Notes under the pieces: generated by a model
What the model was told of the DNA's origin: nothing
Databases searched by the model: none
Seen by the model: only the letters and a program-made list of their open reading frames with translations
Source: Bacteroidaceae bacterium
GTDB lineage: Bacteria > Bacteroidota > Bacteroidia > Bacteroidales > Bacteroidaceae
NCBI GenBank assembly: GCA_016302965.1
Contig: JAEDMP010000052.1
Coordinates: 1 to 16,808 of the forward strand
Direction: 5' to 3'
Length of the DNA: 16,808 nt
Shown here: positions 7,457 to 15,158 of the stretch, in pieces
How the letters are laid out: the number at the start of each line of letters is the position of its first letter
Position numbering within the stretch: the first letter of the stretch is position 1
Program-made: the position numbers and the translations under genes

Positions 7457-8491
7457 ATGGAATTTTCAGCCAAACAAATTGCCGATTTTATCGGCGGCAG
7501 AGTGGAAGGCGACGACAACGCCAAAGTGAATACCTTCGCAAAAATTGAGGAAGGTGTTCCGGGTGCCATCTCCTTCTTGTCAAATCCCAAATATACGCAC
7601 TTTATCTACGAAACAAAGTCCAGCATCGTACTCATCAACGAAGATATGAAGCTGGAACAGCCGGTAGAAACCACACTCATCAGAGTGGCCAACGCCTACG
7701 AGGCCGTAGCCAAGCTGCTGCAACTCTACGAGTCGACAAAACCGAAGAAAAAGGGCATTGACCCGCTGGCCAGCATTGCGCCCTCGGCACAGGTGGCCGA
7801 CGATGCCTATATTGGTGCCTTTGCCGTGGTAGGCGAAGGAGCCGTCGTAGGCAAGGGTTGCCAGATTTATCCCCATACCGTCATCGGCGACGGGGTGAAG
7901 GTGGGCGAAGGCTGTCTCTTCTACCCCAACGTCACCATCTATCAGGGATGCAAGATTGGCAATCACGTGACCATACACGCCGGAAGTGTCATCGGTGCCG
8001 ACGGCTTCGGCTTCGCACCCAATGCCGAGGGCTATGACAAGATTCCGCAAATAGGTATCGTCATCATTGAGGACAACGTGGAGATTGGTGCCAACACCTG
8101 TATCGACCGATCCACCATGGGCAGCACCATCATCCGAAAGGGAGTGAAACTCGACAACCTCATTCAGGTGGCACACAACTGCGAAATCGGAGAGAACACG
8201 GTGATGTCGGCACAGGTGGGACTGGCAGGCAGCACCAAGGTGGGTGCCTGGTGTATGTTCGGCGGACAAGTGGGCGTGGCCGGACATATACAGATTGGCG
8301 ACAAGACTTTCCTCGGAGCACAATCGGGAGTGCCCGGAAGCATCAAGGGCAACCAGACACTCATCGGAACTCCTCCCATGGAACCCAAAGCCTACTTCAA
8401 GTCACAGGCCATCTTCAGACGCCTGCCCGACATGTACAAACAACTGGCAGAACTGCAGAAACAGATGGACGAATTAAAAAAACAACAATAA
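7457..8491 (+). CDS. lpxD: UDP-3-O-acylglucosamine N-acyltransferase
   Basis: Adds the N-linked hydroxyacyl chain from acyl-ACP to UDP-3-O-acylglucosamine, the third step of lipid A synthesis, in the cytoplasm. The 344-residue protein has an N-terminal uridine-binding domain (about 1-100) with AISFLSNPKYTHFI (37-50). A left-handed beta-helix of hexapeptide repeats follows (about 105-300). The segment GADGFGFAPNAEGYDKIPQIG-like signature is at 180-200, and the likely catalytic histidine is H240 in QVAHNCEIG. A short helix rich in K and Q closes the protein. The frame is open back to 7205, but the ATG at 7457 gives the expected N-terminus and full family length. It overlaps nothing and is followed by lpxC-fabZ after six bases. 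Confidence 0.96.
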   Translation: MEFSAKQIADFIGGRVEGDDNAKVNTFAKIEEGVPGAISFLSNPKYTHFIYETKSSIVLINEDMKLEQPVETTLIRVANAYEAVAKLLQLYESTKPKKKGIDPLASIAPSAQVADDAYIGAFAVVGEGAVVGKGCQIYPHTVIGDGVKVGEGCLFYPNVTIYQGCKIGNHVTIHAGSVIGADGFGFAPNAEGYDKIPQIGIVIIEDNVEIGANTCIDRSTMGSTIIRKGVKLDNLIQVAHNCEIGENTVMSAQVGLAGSTKVGAWCMFGGQVGVAGHIQIGDKTFLGAQSGVPGSIKGNQTLIGTPPMEPKAYFKSQAIFRRLPDMYKQLAELQKQMDELKKQQ

Positions 8492-8497
8492 AGAAAT

Positions 8498-9883
8498 ATG
8501 ATGAAACAGAAAACACTCAAAGGCAGCTTCTCACTCTGCGGAAAGGGTCTGCATACCGGACTCAGCCTCACCGTGACCTTCAACCCGGCTGCTGAAAATA
8601 CCGGATACAAGATTCAGCGTATCGACCTGGAAGGTATGCCTGTCATCGACGCCATTGCCGAAAACGTGATTGATACCCAAAGAGGTACCGTCTTGGGAAA
8701 AGGCGAAGTGAGAGTGTCTACCGTGGAACACGGACTGGCAGCACTCTATGCCCTCGGCATCGACAACTGTCTCATTCAGGTGAACGGCCCCGAGTTTCCC
8801 ATCCTCGACGGAAGCGCCATCCAATATGTCGACAAAATAAAGGAGATGGGCATTGAGGAACAGAACGCTCCCAAAGACTGGTATATCATCAGAAAGAAAA
8901 TCGAAGTGAAAGACGAGGAGACGGGCTCTTGCATCACCATCCTGCCCGACGATGAGTTCAGCCTCACCGCCATGTGCTCCTTCAACTCGAAATTCATCAA
9001 CAGCCAGTTTGCCACACTCGATAACATGGAACTCTTCGCCGAGGAGATTGCAAAAGCAAGAACATTCGTGTTCGTAAGAGACATACAGCCTTTGCTCGCT
9101 GCCAACCTCATCAAGGGCGGCGACATGGACAACGCTATCGTCATCTACGAGAAGCAAATCTCACAGCAGGAACTCGACACGCTGGCCGACATGCTGAAGG
9201 TGGAACACAGAAACGCAGCAGAACTGGGATATATCCAGCACAAACCGCTGGTATGGGAAAACGAATGCACACGCCACAAACTGCTCGACATCATCGGCGA
9301 TATGGCACTCATCGGCAAACCCATCAAGGGACGCATCATTGCTACCCGACCCGGACACACCATCAACAACAAGTTTGCACGACAGATGCGCCGCGAAATT
9401 CGCAAGCATGAAGTCCAGGCTCCTATCTACGACCCCAATGAAGAGCCCATCATGGATGTGAACCGCATTCGGGAACTGCTGCCCCACCGCTATCCTATGC
9501 AGTTGGTAGACAAGGTGATAGAACTCGGGGCCAACAGCATTGTGGGTGTCAAGAACATCACCAGCAACGAACCTTTCTTCCAGGGGCATTTCCCCCAGGA
9601 ACCCGTGATGCCCGGTGTGCTGCAAATCGAGGCCATGGCACAATGCGGTGGCCTGCTCGTGCTCAACACGCTGGAAGAACCCGAAAGATGGTCGACCTAT
9701 TTCATGAAAATCGATAATGTGAAATTCAGACAGAAGGTGGTGCCCGGCGACACCCTTCTCTTCAAGGTCGACCTGCTGGCTCCCGTAAGACACGGTGTCT
9801 CGTCGATGAAAGGCTACGTGTTCGTGGGCGACCACATCGTTTCGGAAGCAACCTTCACCGCACAAATCGTGAAAAACAAATAA
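8498..9883 (+). CDS. lpxC-fabZ: LpxC-FabZ fusion: UDP-3-O-acyl-GlcNAc deacetylase / 3-hydroxyacyl-ACP dehydratase
   Basis: A 461-residue two-domain enzyme. The N-terminal LpxC part (about 1-305) is the zinc deacetylase for the committed step of lipid A synthesis: zinc ligands are H78 in STVEHG, H260 and D264 in RHKLLDIIGD, with the catalytic histidine H287 in RPGHTINN. The C-terminal FabZ part (about 315-461) dehydrates 3-hydroxyacyl-ACP in fatty acid elongation. It shows LLPHRYP (328-334), catalytic H364 in FQGHFP and E378 in LQIEAMAQ, 14 residues apart as in FabZ. This fusion is known in Bacteroidetes and joins two enzymes that compete for hydroxyacyl-ACP supply. It starts six bases after lpxD, at the first of two adjacent ATGs. 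Confidence 0.96.
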   Translation: MMKQKTLKGSFSLCGKGLHTGLSLTVTFNPAAENTGYKIQRIDLEGMPVIDAIAENVIDTQRGTVLGKGEVRVSTVEHGLAALYALGIDNCLIQVNGPEFPILDGSAIQYVDKIKEMGIEEQNAPKDWYIIRKKIEVKDEETGSCITILPDDEFSLTAMCSFNSKFINSQFATLDNMELFAEEIAKARTFVFVRDIQPLLAANLIKGGDMDNAIVIYEKQISQQELDTLADMLKVEHRNAAELGYIQHKPLVWENECTRHKLLDIIGDMALIGKPIKGRIIATRPGHTINNKFARQMRREIRKHEVQAPIYDPNEEPIMDVNRIRELLPHRYPMQLVDKVIELGANSIVGVKNITSNEPFFQGHFPQEPVMPGVLQIEAMAQCGGLLVLNTLEEPERWSTYFMKIDNVKFRQKVVPGDTLLFKVDLLAPVRHGVSSMKGYVFVGDHIVSEATFTAQIVKNK

Positions 9884-9949
9884 GCGGAAGAACGAACAAA
9901 CGATTGTTTTTAGCATACCATTTTCATTCTTCTATAAAAAGATAATGAC

Positions 9950-10720
9950 ATGAACCAGATCAGTCCACTTGCCGTCATTGACCCAGAGGCAAAAATCGGC
10001 GACAACAACATCATCGGACCCTTCTGCGTAATCGAGAAGGATACCGTCATCGGCGACAATAACAAACTGTATAACAGTGTCACCATCCACAACGGAGCCC
10101 GAATAGGCAACGGGAACGAGTTCTTCCCAGGAGCAAGCATCAGCACCAAACCGCAAGACCTCAAATACCGGGGCGAAGACACGCTTTGCGAGATTGGCGA
10201 CAACAACAGCATACGCGAAAACGTGACCATCAGCCGTGGTACCGCAAGCCGCGGGAAAACCGTGGTGGGTTCGAACAACCTGCTCATGGAGAATATGCAC
10301 GTGGCACATGACTGCATACTCGGAAGCGGAATCATCATCGGCAACTCCACCAAACTGGCAGGTGAAGTGGAAATAGATGACAATGCCATCATCAGCGCTA
10401 CCGTGCTCTGCCACCAGTTCTGCCGCATCGGAGGCTATGTGATGATCCAGGGCGGATGCCGATTCAGCCAGGATATCCCTCCCTATATCATCGCCGGAAA
10501 AGAGCCCACCAAGTATTGCGGCATCAACATCATCGGACTCAGAAGAAGGGGATTCAGCAATGAACTCATCGACACCATCCACGACACCTACCGCATTATC
10601 TATGCCAACGGACTCATCAAAGACGGTATCAAGGAGGCAAGAGCCAAATATCCTGACATCAAAGAGGTGGAGTATATCTGCTCCTTCATCGAAAAATCAC
10701 AGCGAGGCATCATCCGCTGA
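9950..10720 (+). CDS. lpxA: UDP-N-acetylglucosamine acyltransferase
   Basis: Transfers a 3-hydroxyacyl chain from ACP to UDP-GlcNAc, the first step of lipid A synthesis. The protein has 256 residues, close to E. coli LpxA. The hexapeptide-repeat beta-helix spans about 1-185, with IGDNN-type turns repeated. The likely catalytic histidine is H120 in MHVAHDC, equivalent to E. coli H125. Other family segments are ISRGT (94-98), CHQFCRIGGYVMIQGG (154-169) and NIIGLRRRGFS (193-203), followed by a C-terminal helical domain. It follows lpxC-fabZ after a 66-base gap with no -7 box, so it is probably read from the lpxD promoter. miaA follows 26 bases later. Confidence 0.96.
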   Translation: MNQISPLAVIDPEAKIGDNNIIGPFCVIEKDTVIGDNNKLYNSVTIHNGARIGNGNEFFPGASISTKPQDLKYRGEDTLCEIGDNNSIRENVTISRGTASRGKTVVGSNNLLMENMHVAHDCILGSGIIIGNSTKLAGEVEIDDNAIISATVLCHQFCRIGGYVMIQGGCRFSQDIPPYIIAGKEPTKYCGINIIGLRRRGFSNELIDTIHDTYRIIYANGLIKDGIKEARAKYPDIKEVEYICSFIEKSQRGIIR

Positions 10721-10746
10721 ATCCGACGCAACCAAGCCAGATTGAC

Positions 10747-11700
10747 ATGAAGACACTTGTGGTCATCACGGGGCCTACCGCTGTGGGAAAATCAAAGCTC
10801 TGCGAACGGCTTGCCATGCACTTCCATATCCCGATTATCAATGCCGACTCCAGGCAGATTTTCAAGGAGATGCGCATCGGCACAGCCGCTCCCTCTGCTG
10901 ATACTCTTGCAGCCATTCCCCACCACTTTGTCGGAACACTGCCACTCGGCAGCTATTACAGTGCAGCACTCTTCGAAAGCCAGGTGTTGCAACTCATCGG
11001 GCAACAGGGAGAGCTCTCTCTGCTCAGCGGTGGCAGCATGATGTATATCGACGCCGTATGCAAAGGCATCGACGACATACCCACCATCGAAGACCATATA
11101 CGGGAGCAACTGAAAGAACGGCTGGAAAAGGAGGGACTCGAAGCCCTCTGCCAACAACTGGAAACGCTGGATCCCGAATATTATGAGTTCGTTGACAAAA
11201 AGAATACCCGACGGGTGGTGCATGGACTGGAAATATGCCTGCAGACGGGCAAAACGTATACATCATTCAGGAAACAACAAACGAAAGAACGCCCCTTCCG
11301 CATCATCAAAATCGGACTTAACCGTCCCCGCGAGGAACTTTACGAGCGTATCAACCGGAGGGTTGACGAGATGATGGCCGAAGGATTGCTGGACGAGGTA
11401 AAGCGGTTGCTCCCCTACAGACACGAAAACGCACTGAACACGGTGGGCTATAAGGAACTGTTCGCCTATCTCGATGGTACATACAGCCTCGAAGAGGCCG
11501 TGGAACGCATCAAAGGAAATACCCGTCGATATGCCCGCAAACAGCTCACATGGTTCAAACGCGATGAAACGATGACCTGGTTTCATCCTGATGACGAAGA
11601 GGCCATCATCCGATTCATCCAAACCCAGACATCCAATCAGAACAACTTAACAATCAACAAATGCCTGACCGTCAGGCATGAAGAATCTTTCCACCATTAG
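10747..11700 (+). CDS. miaA: tRNA dimethylallyltransferase
   Basis: Adds a dimethylallyl group to N6 of A37 in tRNAs reading UNN codons. The 317-residue protein has the P-loop GPTAVGKS (9-16), NADSRQIFKEMRIGTA (32-47), GGSMMYID (95-102) in place of the usual GGTGLY, NTVGYKELFAYLDG (231-244) and the C-terminal RRYARKQLTWFKRD (260-273). This is the Bacteroidetes flavour of the enzyme. Family homology should end near residue 295. The final residues, about 300-317, are not family-like and are encoded by a 19-base palindrome and its surroundings, so the stop may have drifted downstream. It lies between lpxA and a penicillin-binding protein and is read in the same direction. Confidence 0.94.
   Translation: MKTLVVITGPTAVGKSKLCERLAMHFHIPIINADSRQIFKEMRIGTAAPSADTLAAIPHHFVGTLPLGSYYSAALFESQVLQLIGQQGELSLLSGGSMMYIDAVCKGIDDIPTIEDHIREQLKERLEKEGLEALCQQLETLDPEYYEFVDKKNTRRVVHGLEICLQTGKTYTSFRKQQTKERPFRIIKIGLNRPREELYERINRRVDEMMAEGLLDEVKRLLPYRHENALNTVGYKELFAYLDGTYSLEEAVERIKGNTRRYARKQLTWFKRDETMTWFHPDDEEAIIRFIQTQTSNQNNLTINKCLTVRHEESFHH
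11661..11679 (+). repeat. 19-base palindrome in the 3' end of miaA
   Basis: ATGCCTGAC (11661-11669) and GTCAGGCAT (11671-11679) are perfect reverse complements around a single C. In RNA it would fold into a seven-pair stem with an ACCGT loop. It overlaps the last codons of miaA and lies 33 bases before the PBP start. No T-run follows. It may be an intercistronic hairpin or an operator. Confidence 0.65.
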
Positions 11701-11712
11701 ACTTTGATTATC

Positions 11713-14190
11713 ATGAAACAGAAGATTCTGCATTATCTCAAACAATTTGCACAATGGTATACCCACCTGTACAAAGGCCGTCCATGGTATGTGAAGACAC
11801 TGGCAGCCATCGGCACCTCTATCGTCGTGTTTATCCTGTATCTCGGTGCTGTCGACATCAACTTCCTTTGGCTCTTCGGCAAGTCTCCCGGCATGAGCGC
11901 CATCAAAAACCCTATCACCAACCAAGCCTCTGAGATTTACAGTGCCGACGGGGTGCTCATCGGCAAATATTTCAACGAGAACCGTACACCCGTAAAATAT
12001 GAAGAGGTTGCCCCCATCTTCTGGGATGCACTCGTCAGTACCGAAGATGAGCGGTTCTACCAACACCGGGGTATCGACTTCCAAGGGGTGTTTGCAGCAG
12101 CCAAAGACTATATCGTCCACCACAACGCTCGTGGGGCCTCTACCATCACCCAGCAGTTGGTGAAGAATATGTTCAGGGTGAGAACACAATACTCTACCGG
12201 ACTACTGGGCAATATCCCCGGACTGAAGATTCTCATCATGAAGAGCAAGGAGTGGATCACAGCCGTGAAGATTGAAATGCTCTTCGAGAAGAAAGACATC
12301 CTCACCATGTATGCCAATACCGTGGACTTTGGGTCTAACGCCTTCGGCATCAAAACAGCCAGCAAAACCTATTTCAACACCACTCCCAAAGACCTGACAC
12401 CCGACCAGGCCGCCATCCTCGTGGGTATGCTCAAGGCTACCACCTATTATAATCCGAAAATTCATCCGGAAAACAGCCTGAACCGACGCAATGTGGTGCT
12501 CAACAATATGATGACCCATGGCCATATCGACAAAGTGGCCTATGACAGTCTGACCCGCAAACCCATCCAGCTCAACTATAGCGTGGAAAGCAACTACGAC
12601 AGCCAAGCCAACTATTTCAGAGAGGCCGTGGCCAGCGAACTGAAGGAATGGTGCAGTGACAACGGATATGACCTCTACAACAGCGGACTGAAAATCTATA
12701 CGACCATCGACACCAAGATGCAGAAATATGCCGAAGAGGCGGCACGCAAACAGATGATGGTGGTACAGAAGAATTTCAATAACCACTGGGGACGCACCAA
12801 TCCTTGGCAAGACGAGCGACACCAGGAGATTGAGGGATTCATTGAGGGTATCGCCGCCAAACTGCCGGTATACAAATATCTGAAACAGAGATATGAAGGC
12901 AATGAAGACTCTATTGCATTCTATCTCAACCAGCCCCATCAGGTGAAACTATTCGACTATGAAAAGGGACACGTCCTGCAGACCATGAGCACCATGGACT
13001 CCATCCGATATATGGTGAGGTTTATGCACTGCGGCTTCGTGGCCATGGAACCCCAAACCGGTCATGTGAAAGCATGGGTGGGCGACATCGACTTCAAATC
13101 ATGGAAATATGACAAGGTGACGGCCATGCGACAGCCTGGTTCCACCTTCAAGCTCTTCGTCTATGCCGAGGCCATGAACCAGGGACTCACCCCCTGTGAC
13201 CGCCGTACCGACGAGTATTTCGCCATGAGAGTCTATGACAAGACAAAGGGAATGGAGGTGACTTGGGCTCCCACCAATGCCAACGGCTATTTCACCGGTG
13301 ATGCCATGCCGCTGAAAGCAGCCTTCGCCCAAAGTGTCAACTCCATCGCCGTAAGACTGGGACAGGAAGTGGGCATCGCCAACGTGGCAAAGACGGCCAA
13401 TGATATGGGTATCAAGAGCAAACTCGATGCTACTCCCGCCCTCGCCTTGGGTGCCAGTGACGTGAGCCTGCTGGAACTGGTGAATGCATACGCCACCGTC
13501 GCTGACAATGGCCGCGTTCATGAGCCGGTACTTGTCACACGTATCCTCGACCGCGACGGCAACGAGATTTATGTGGCTCCACAAGACAGCCGTCAGGCTA
13601 TACCCGAACGAAGTGCCTTCCTGATGCAGCAAATGCTGATGGGAGGACTCAGGGAGCCGGGAGCCACCAGCATGAGCCTGAACCGCTATGTGGGAGCTTT
13701 CCGCGACGCCACCTTCGGCGGCAAGACCGGTACCTCCAACAACCACTCTGATGCGTGGTTTGTAGGGGTCAGCCCCAATCTGGTTGCAGGAGCATGGGTA
13801 GGCGGCGAATACCGCTGCATCCATTTCCGCACAGGTGCCTTGGGCCAAGGTAGCCGAACGGCTCTGCCCATCTGCGGACTCTTCTTCCAGTCGGTACTCT
13901 CCGACCCCACCATGAGCAAATATCACGCCAAGTTCCCCACAAAATGCGAAGGAGTGGATGCCACTGCCATCAACTGCAGCAGCTATTATGAATCGAAGCG
14001 AGACTCCGACAGCATCGGGGTTGATTCCCTCCATCTCGAAGACATCAAGATAGAAGAATCAACGGGTGAAACACCCTCGACTGCTACTCCCCATTCAGAA
14101 AACGTAGGAAACGAAACGGGTAACCACCCCAAATCAGAAGCAACCGATAAAAAACAGAAGACGGTCATCTATGATGATGTCTATCTATAA
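11713..14190 (+). CDS. Class A penicillin-binding protein (transglycosylase/transpeptidase), PBP1A-like
   Basis: A bifunctional peptidoglycan synthase of 825 residues, anchored in the inner membrane by one N-terminal segment (about 28-48) with the rest in the periplasm. The GT51 transglycosylase domain has EDERFYQH (catalytic E111), RGASTITQQLVKN (140-152), and a long family block through DQAAILVGMLKATTYYNP. The transpeptidase domain has SxxK at S477-K480 (STFK), SxN at S541-N543 (SVN) and KTG at 671-673. All catalytic motifs are intact. The tail after about 760 is polar, rich in S, T, E and K, and low in complexity. The ATG at 11713 is preferred over TTG 11704. It follows miaA by 12 bases, so it is likely in the lpxD-led unit. 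Confidence 0.95.
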   Translation: MKQKILHYLKQFAQWYTHLYKGRPWYVKTLAAIGTSIVVFILYLGAVDINFLWLFGKSPGMSAIKNPITNQASEIYSADGVLIGKYFNENRTPVKYEEVAPIFWDALVSTEDERFYQHRGIDFQGVFAAAKDYIVHHNARGASTITQQLVKNMFRVRTQYSTGLLGNIPGLKILIMKSKEWITAVKIEMLFEKKDILTMYANTVDFGSNAFGIKTASKTYFNTTPKDLTPDQAAILVGMLKATTYYNPKIHPENSLNRRNVVLNNMMTHGHIDKVAYDSLTRKPIQLNYSVESNYDSQANYFREAVASELKEWCSDNGYDLYNSGLKIYTTIDTKMQKYAEEAARKQMMVVQKNFNNHWGRTNPWQDERHQEIEGFIEGIAAKLPVYKYLKQRYEGNEDSIAFYLNQPHQVKLFDYEKGHVLQTMSTMDSIRYMVRFMHCGFVAMEPQTGHVKAWVGDIDFKSWKYDKVTAMRQPGSTFKLFVYAEAMNQGLTPCDRRTDEYFAMRVYDKTKGMEVTWAPTNANGYFTGDAMPLKAAFAQSVNSIAVRLGQEVGIANVAKTANDMGIKSKLDATPALALGASDVSLLELVNAYATVADNGRVHEPVLVTRILDRDGNEIYVAPQDSRQAIPERSAFLMQQMLMGGLREPGATSMSLNRYVGAFRDATFGGKTGTSNNHSDAWFVGVSPNLVAGAWVGGEYRCIHFRTGALGQGSRTALPICGLFFQSVLSDPTMSKYHAKFPTKCEGVDATAINCSSYYESKRDSDSIGVDSLHLEDIKIEESTGETPSTATPHSENVGNETGNHPKSEATDKKQKTVIYDDVYL

Positions 14191-14195
14191 TTCAT

Positions 14196-14216
14196 CGTCC
14201 CTGCTATGCCGGGACG
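14196..14216 (+). terminator. Weak stem after the PBP gene
   Basis: CGTCCC (14196-14201) pairs with GGGACG (14211-14216) around a nine-base loop, five bases after the PBP stop. Only a mixed C/T stretch follows, so it is a weak or rho-assisted terminator candidate. Confidence 0.35.
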
Positions 14217-14376
14217 CTTGACATCTCTATCAGGCGAACGATAGGAACAGGAGCCATGAATATCTTGTTGTCAGACTTGATCATGGTCTCCTGTTTCATA
14301 ATTATTGACGCATGGTCTCGTACTCCTGATTCATGACATGGGCAGCTGCAGTTACCGGCAGCGACGCTCCGCACAT
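14204..14376 (-). other. Two tandem very short minus-strand ORFs in the spacer
   Basis: On the minus strand, 14376-14302 encodes 24 residues starting MCGASLPVTAAAHVMNQEYE, and 14299-14204 encodes 31 residues with KSDNKIFMAPVPIVRLIEM in its middle. Both start with ATG and run in series. Their junction is an imperfect duplication: MNQEYETM near the end of the first resembles MKQETM at the start of the second. No -7 box is seen upstream on that strand and no family is recognised. They may be decayed small genes, tiny peptides, or chance frames in a structured spacer. Confidence 0.2.
14244..14297. repeat. Long imperfect inverted repeat in the PBP-fimbrial spacer
   Basis: GGAACAGGAGCCATGA (14244-14259) pairs with TCATGGTCTCCTGTTTC (14281-14297) over 16 pairs, with one bulged T and one G-U pair, around a 21-base loop. 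No T-run follows on either strand. The right-arm segment CATGGTCTC recurs at 14311-14319, giving a partial direct repeat. Apart from this, 14191-14540 holds the structures listed separately and no confident gene. Confidence 0.7.
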
Positions 14377-14403
14377 GTAGTTATTTTTACGGAGTAATCT
14401 GTT

Positions 14404-14514
14404 TTTATAGCAAAAGACTAAAAATACGTTAAATCATAAATCTTTTGTACACAAACTTTTTCGCCCTTGTATTTTTTTTATAATTTTGCACCGTAAACTA
14501 TTCATTGCTATAAA
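14404..14514. repeat. 10-bp inverted repeat enclosing the fimbrial-locus promoter
   Basis: TTTATAGCAA (14404-14413) and TTGCTATAAA (14505-14514) are perfect reverse complements, 91 bases apart. The enclosed segment contains the -7 box TAATTTTG. The layout resembles an invertible promoter, but no recombinase gene is in the window and a 10-bp AT-rich match can arise by chance. Confidence 0.5.
14481..14488 (+). promoter_or_regulatory. -7 promoter box of the OmpA/DUF3575/DUF5119 locus
   Basis: TAATTTTG matches TAnnTTTG 52 bases before the ATG at 14541. The -33 region is T-rich (14457-14461) rather than a clean TTTG. Transcription would begin near 14495. Confidence 0.6.
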
Positions 14515-14540
14515 TAGGTGTTAATAATATATAGGTAAGT

Positions 14541-15158
14541 ATGATGGTTAGAGGGATTGCATTCATCATATTGTTATTCCTGATGATGTCCGATACACAT
14601 GCGAAGACGAAGGCATATGCCGATTCGCTGAGTGTTATCGTATATTATCCCTGCGGCTCCAGCACTATATCCAAGATACCCGAGAATATTCCTTCTTTGA
14701 AGAATTTTATGCTACAATTGGATACGCTTTACCAATCTCCATCGATACACCCCGTCAACTTATTCATCACATCATCTACCTCACCAGAAGGCAGTTTGCA
14801 CATCAACCAATCATTGACTCGCAAGAGAAACCAATCGCTGATCACTTATCTCAACCAACATTCAGAACTTTTCAGGATTATTTCCACTTCCATAGATTAC
14901 AAGGAAAATCGACAAACCACCAACCATTGGCTTGACCAGATACAGCCTTCGGCATATCCGTCGTTGCGCTATTCCAAATTAACATTGTTCCTCAACAGAG
15001 AGCAGAAAGAAGTGTTTACCCTGCAGCAAATCGCTCCTGTACAGATGATTGCCCAAAGCATGGCTCCGGAAGAGATACAGATACCCGAGAAGATAGAGGG
15101 AGTGTCATCCGCCTTTGCCCTGAGGACGACAGACAGTGTAGTCCCCTCTTTTGGGTGA
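14541..15158 (+). CDS. Secreted OmpA-like protein, probable N-terminal half of a broken OmpA-DUF3575 gene
   Basis: A 205-residue product with a signal peptide (hydrophobic IAFIILLFLMM at 6-16, likely cleavage after THA at about residue 21). The segment YYPCGSSTISKIPENIPSL (35-53), followed by SSTSPEGSLHINQSLTRKR (78-96), resembles the OmpA-like domain found ahead of DUF3575 in Bacteroidales fimbrial clusters: SPEG, N and the R-rich helix are the recognisable parts. The frame ends in VVPSFG and TGA 15156-15158, just where the DUF3575 segment begins in the -1 frame. Base composition is more AT-rich than in the housekeeping genes. The product was probably meant to continue into the next ORF. A separate small periplasmic protein is the alternative. 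Confidence 0.75.
   Translation: MMVRGIAFIILLFLMMSDTHAKTKAYADSLSVIVYYPCGSSTISKIPENIPSLKNFMLQLDTLYQSPSIHPVNLFITSSTSPEGSLHINQSLTRKRNQSLITYLNQHSELFRIISTSIDYKENRQTTNHWLDQIQPSAYPSLRYSKLTLFLNREQKEVFTLQQIAPVQMIAQSMAPEEIQIPEKIEGVSSAFALRTTDSVVPSFG

Noticed and set aside
9884..9949. Small hairpin AACAA/TTGTT with a few T in the fabZ-lpxA gap
   Set aside because: Only five weak pairs; not convincing as a terminator inside a known conserved operon.
15130..15158. Programmed -1 ribosomal frameshift joining the OmpA and DUF3575 parts
   Set aside because: The junction TCT TTT GGG lacks a good slippery heptamer, since the second tRNA would mismatch after slipping back; a base loss in the C-run is simpler.
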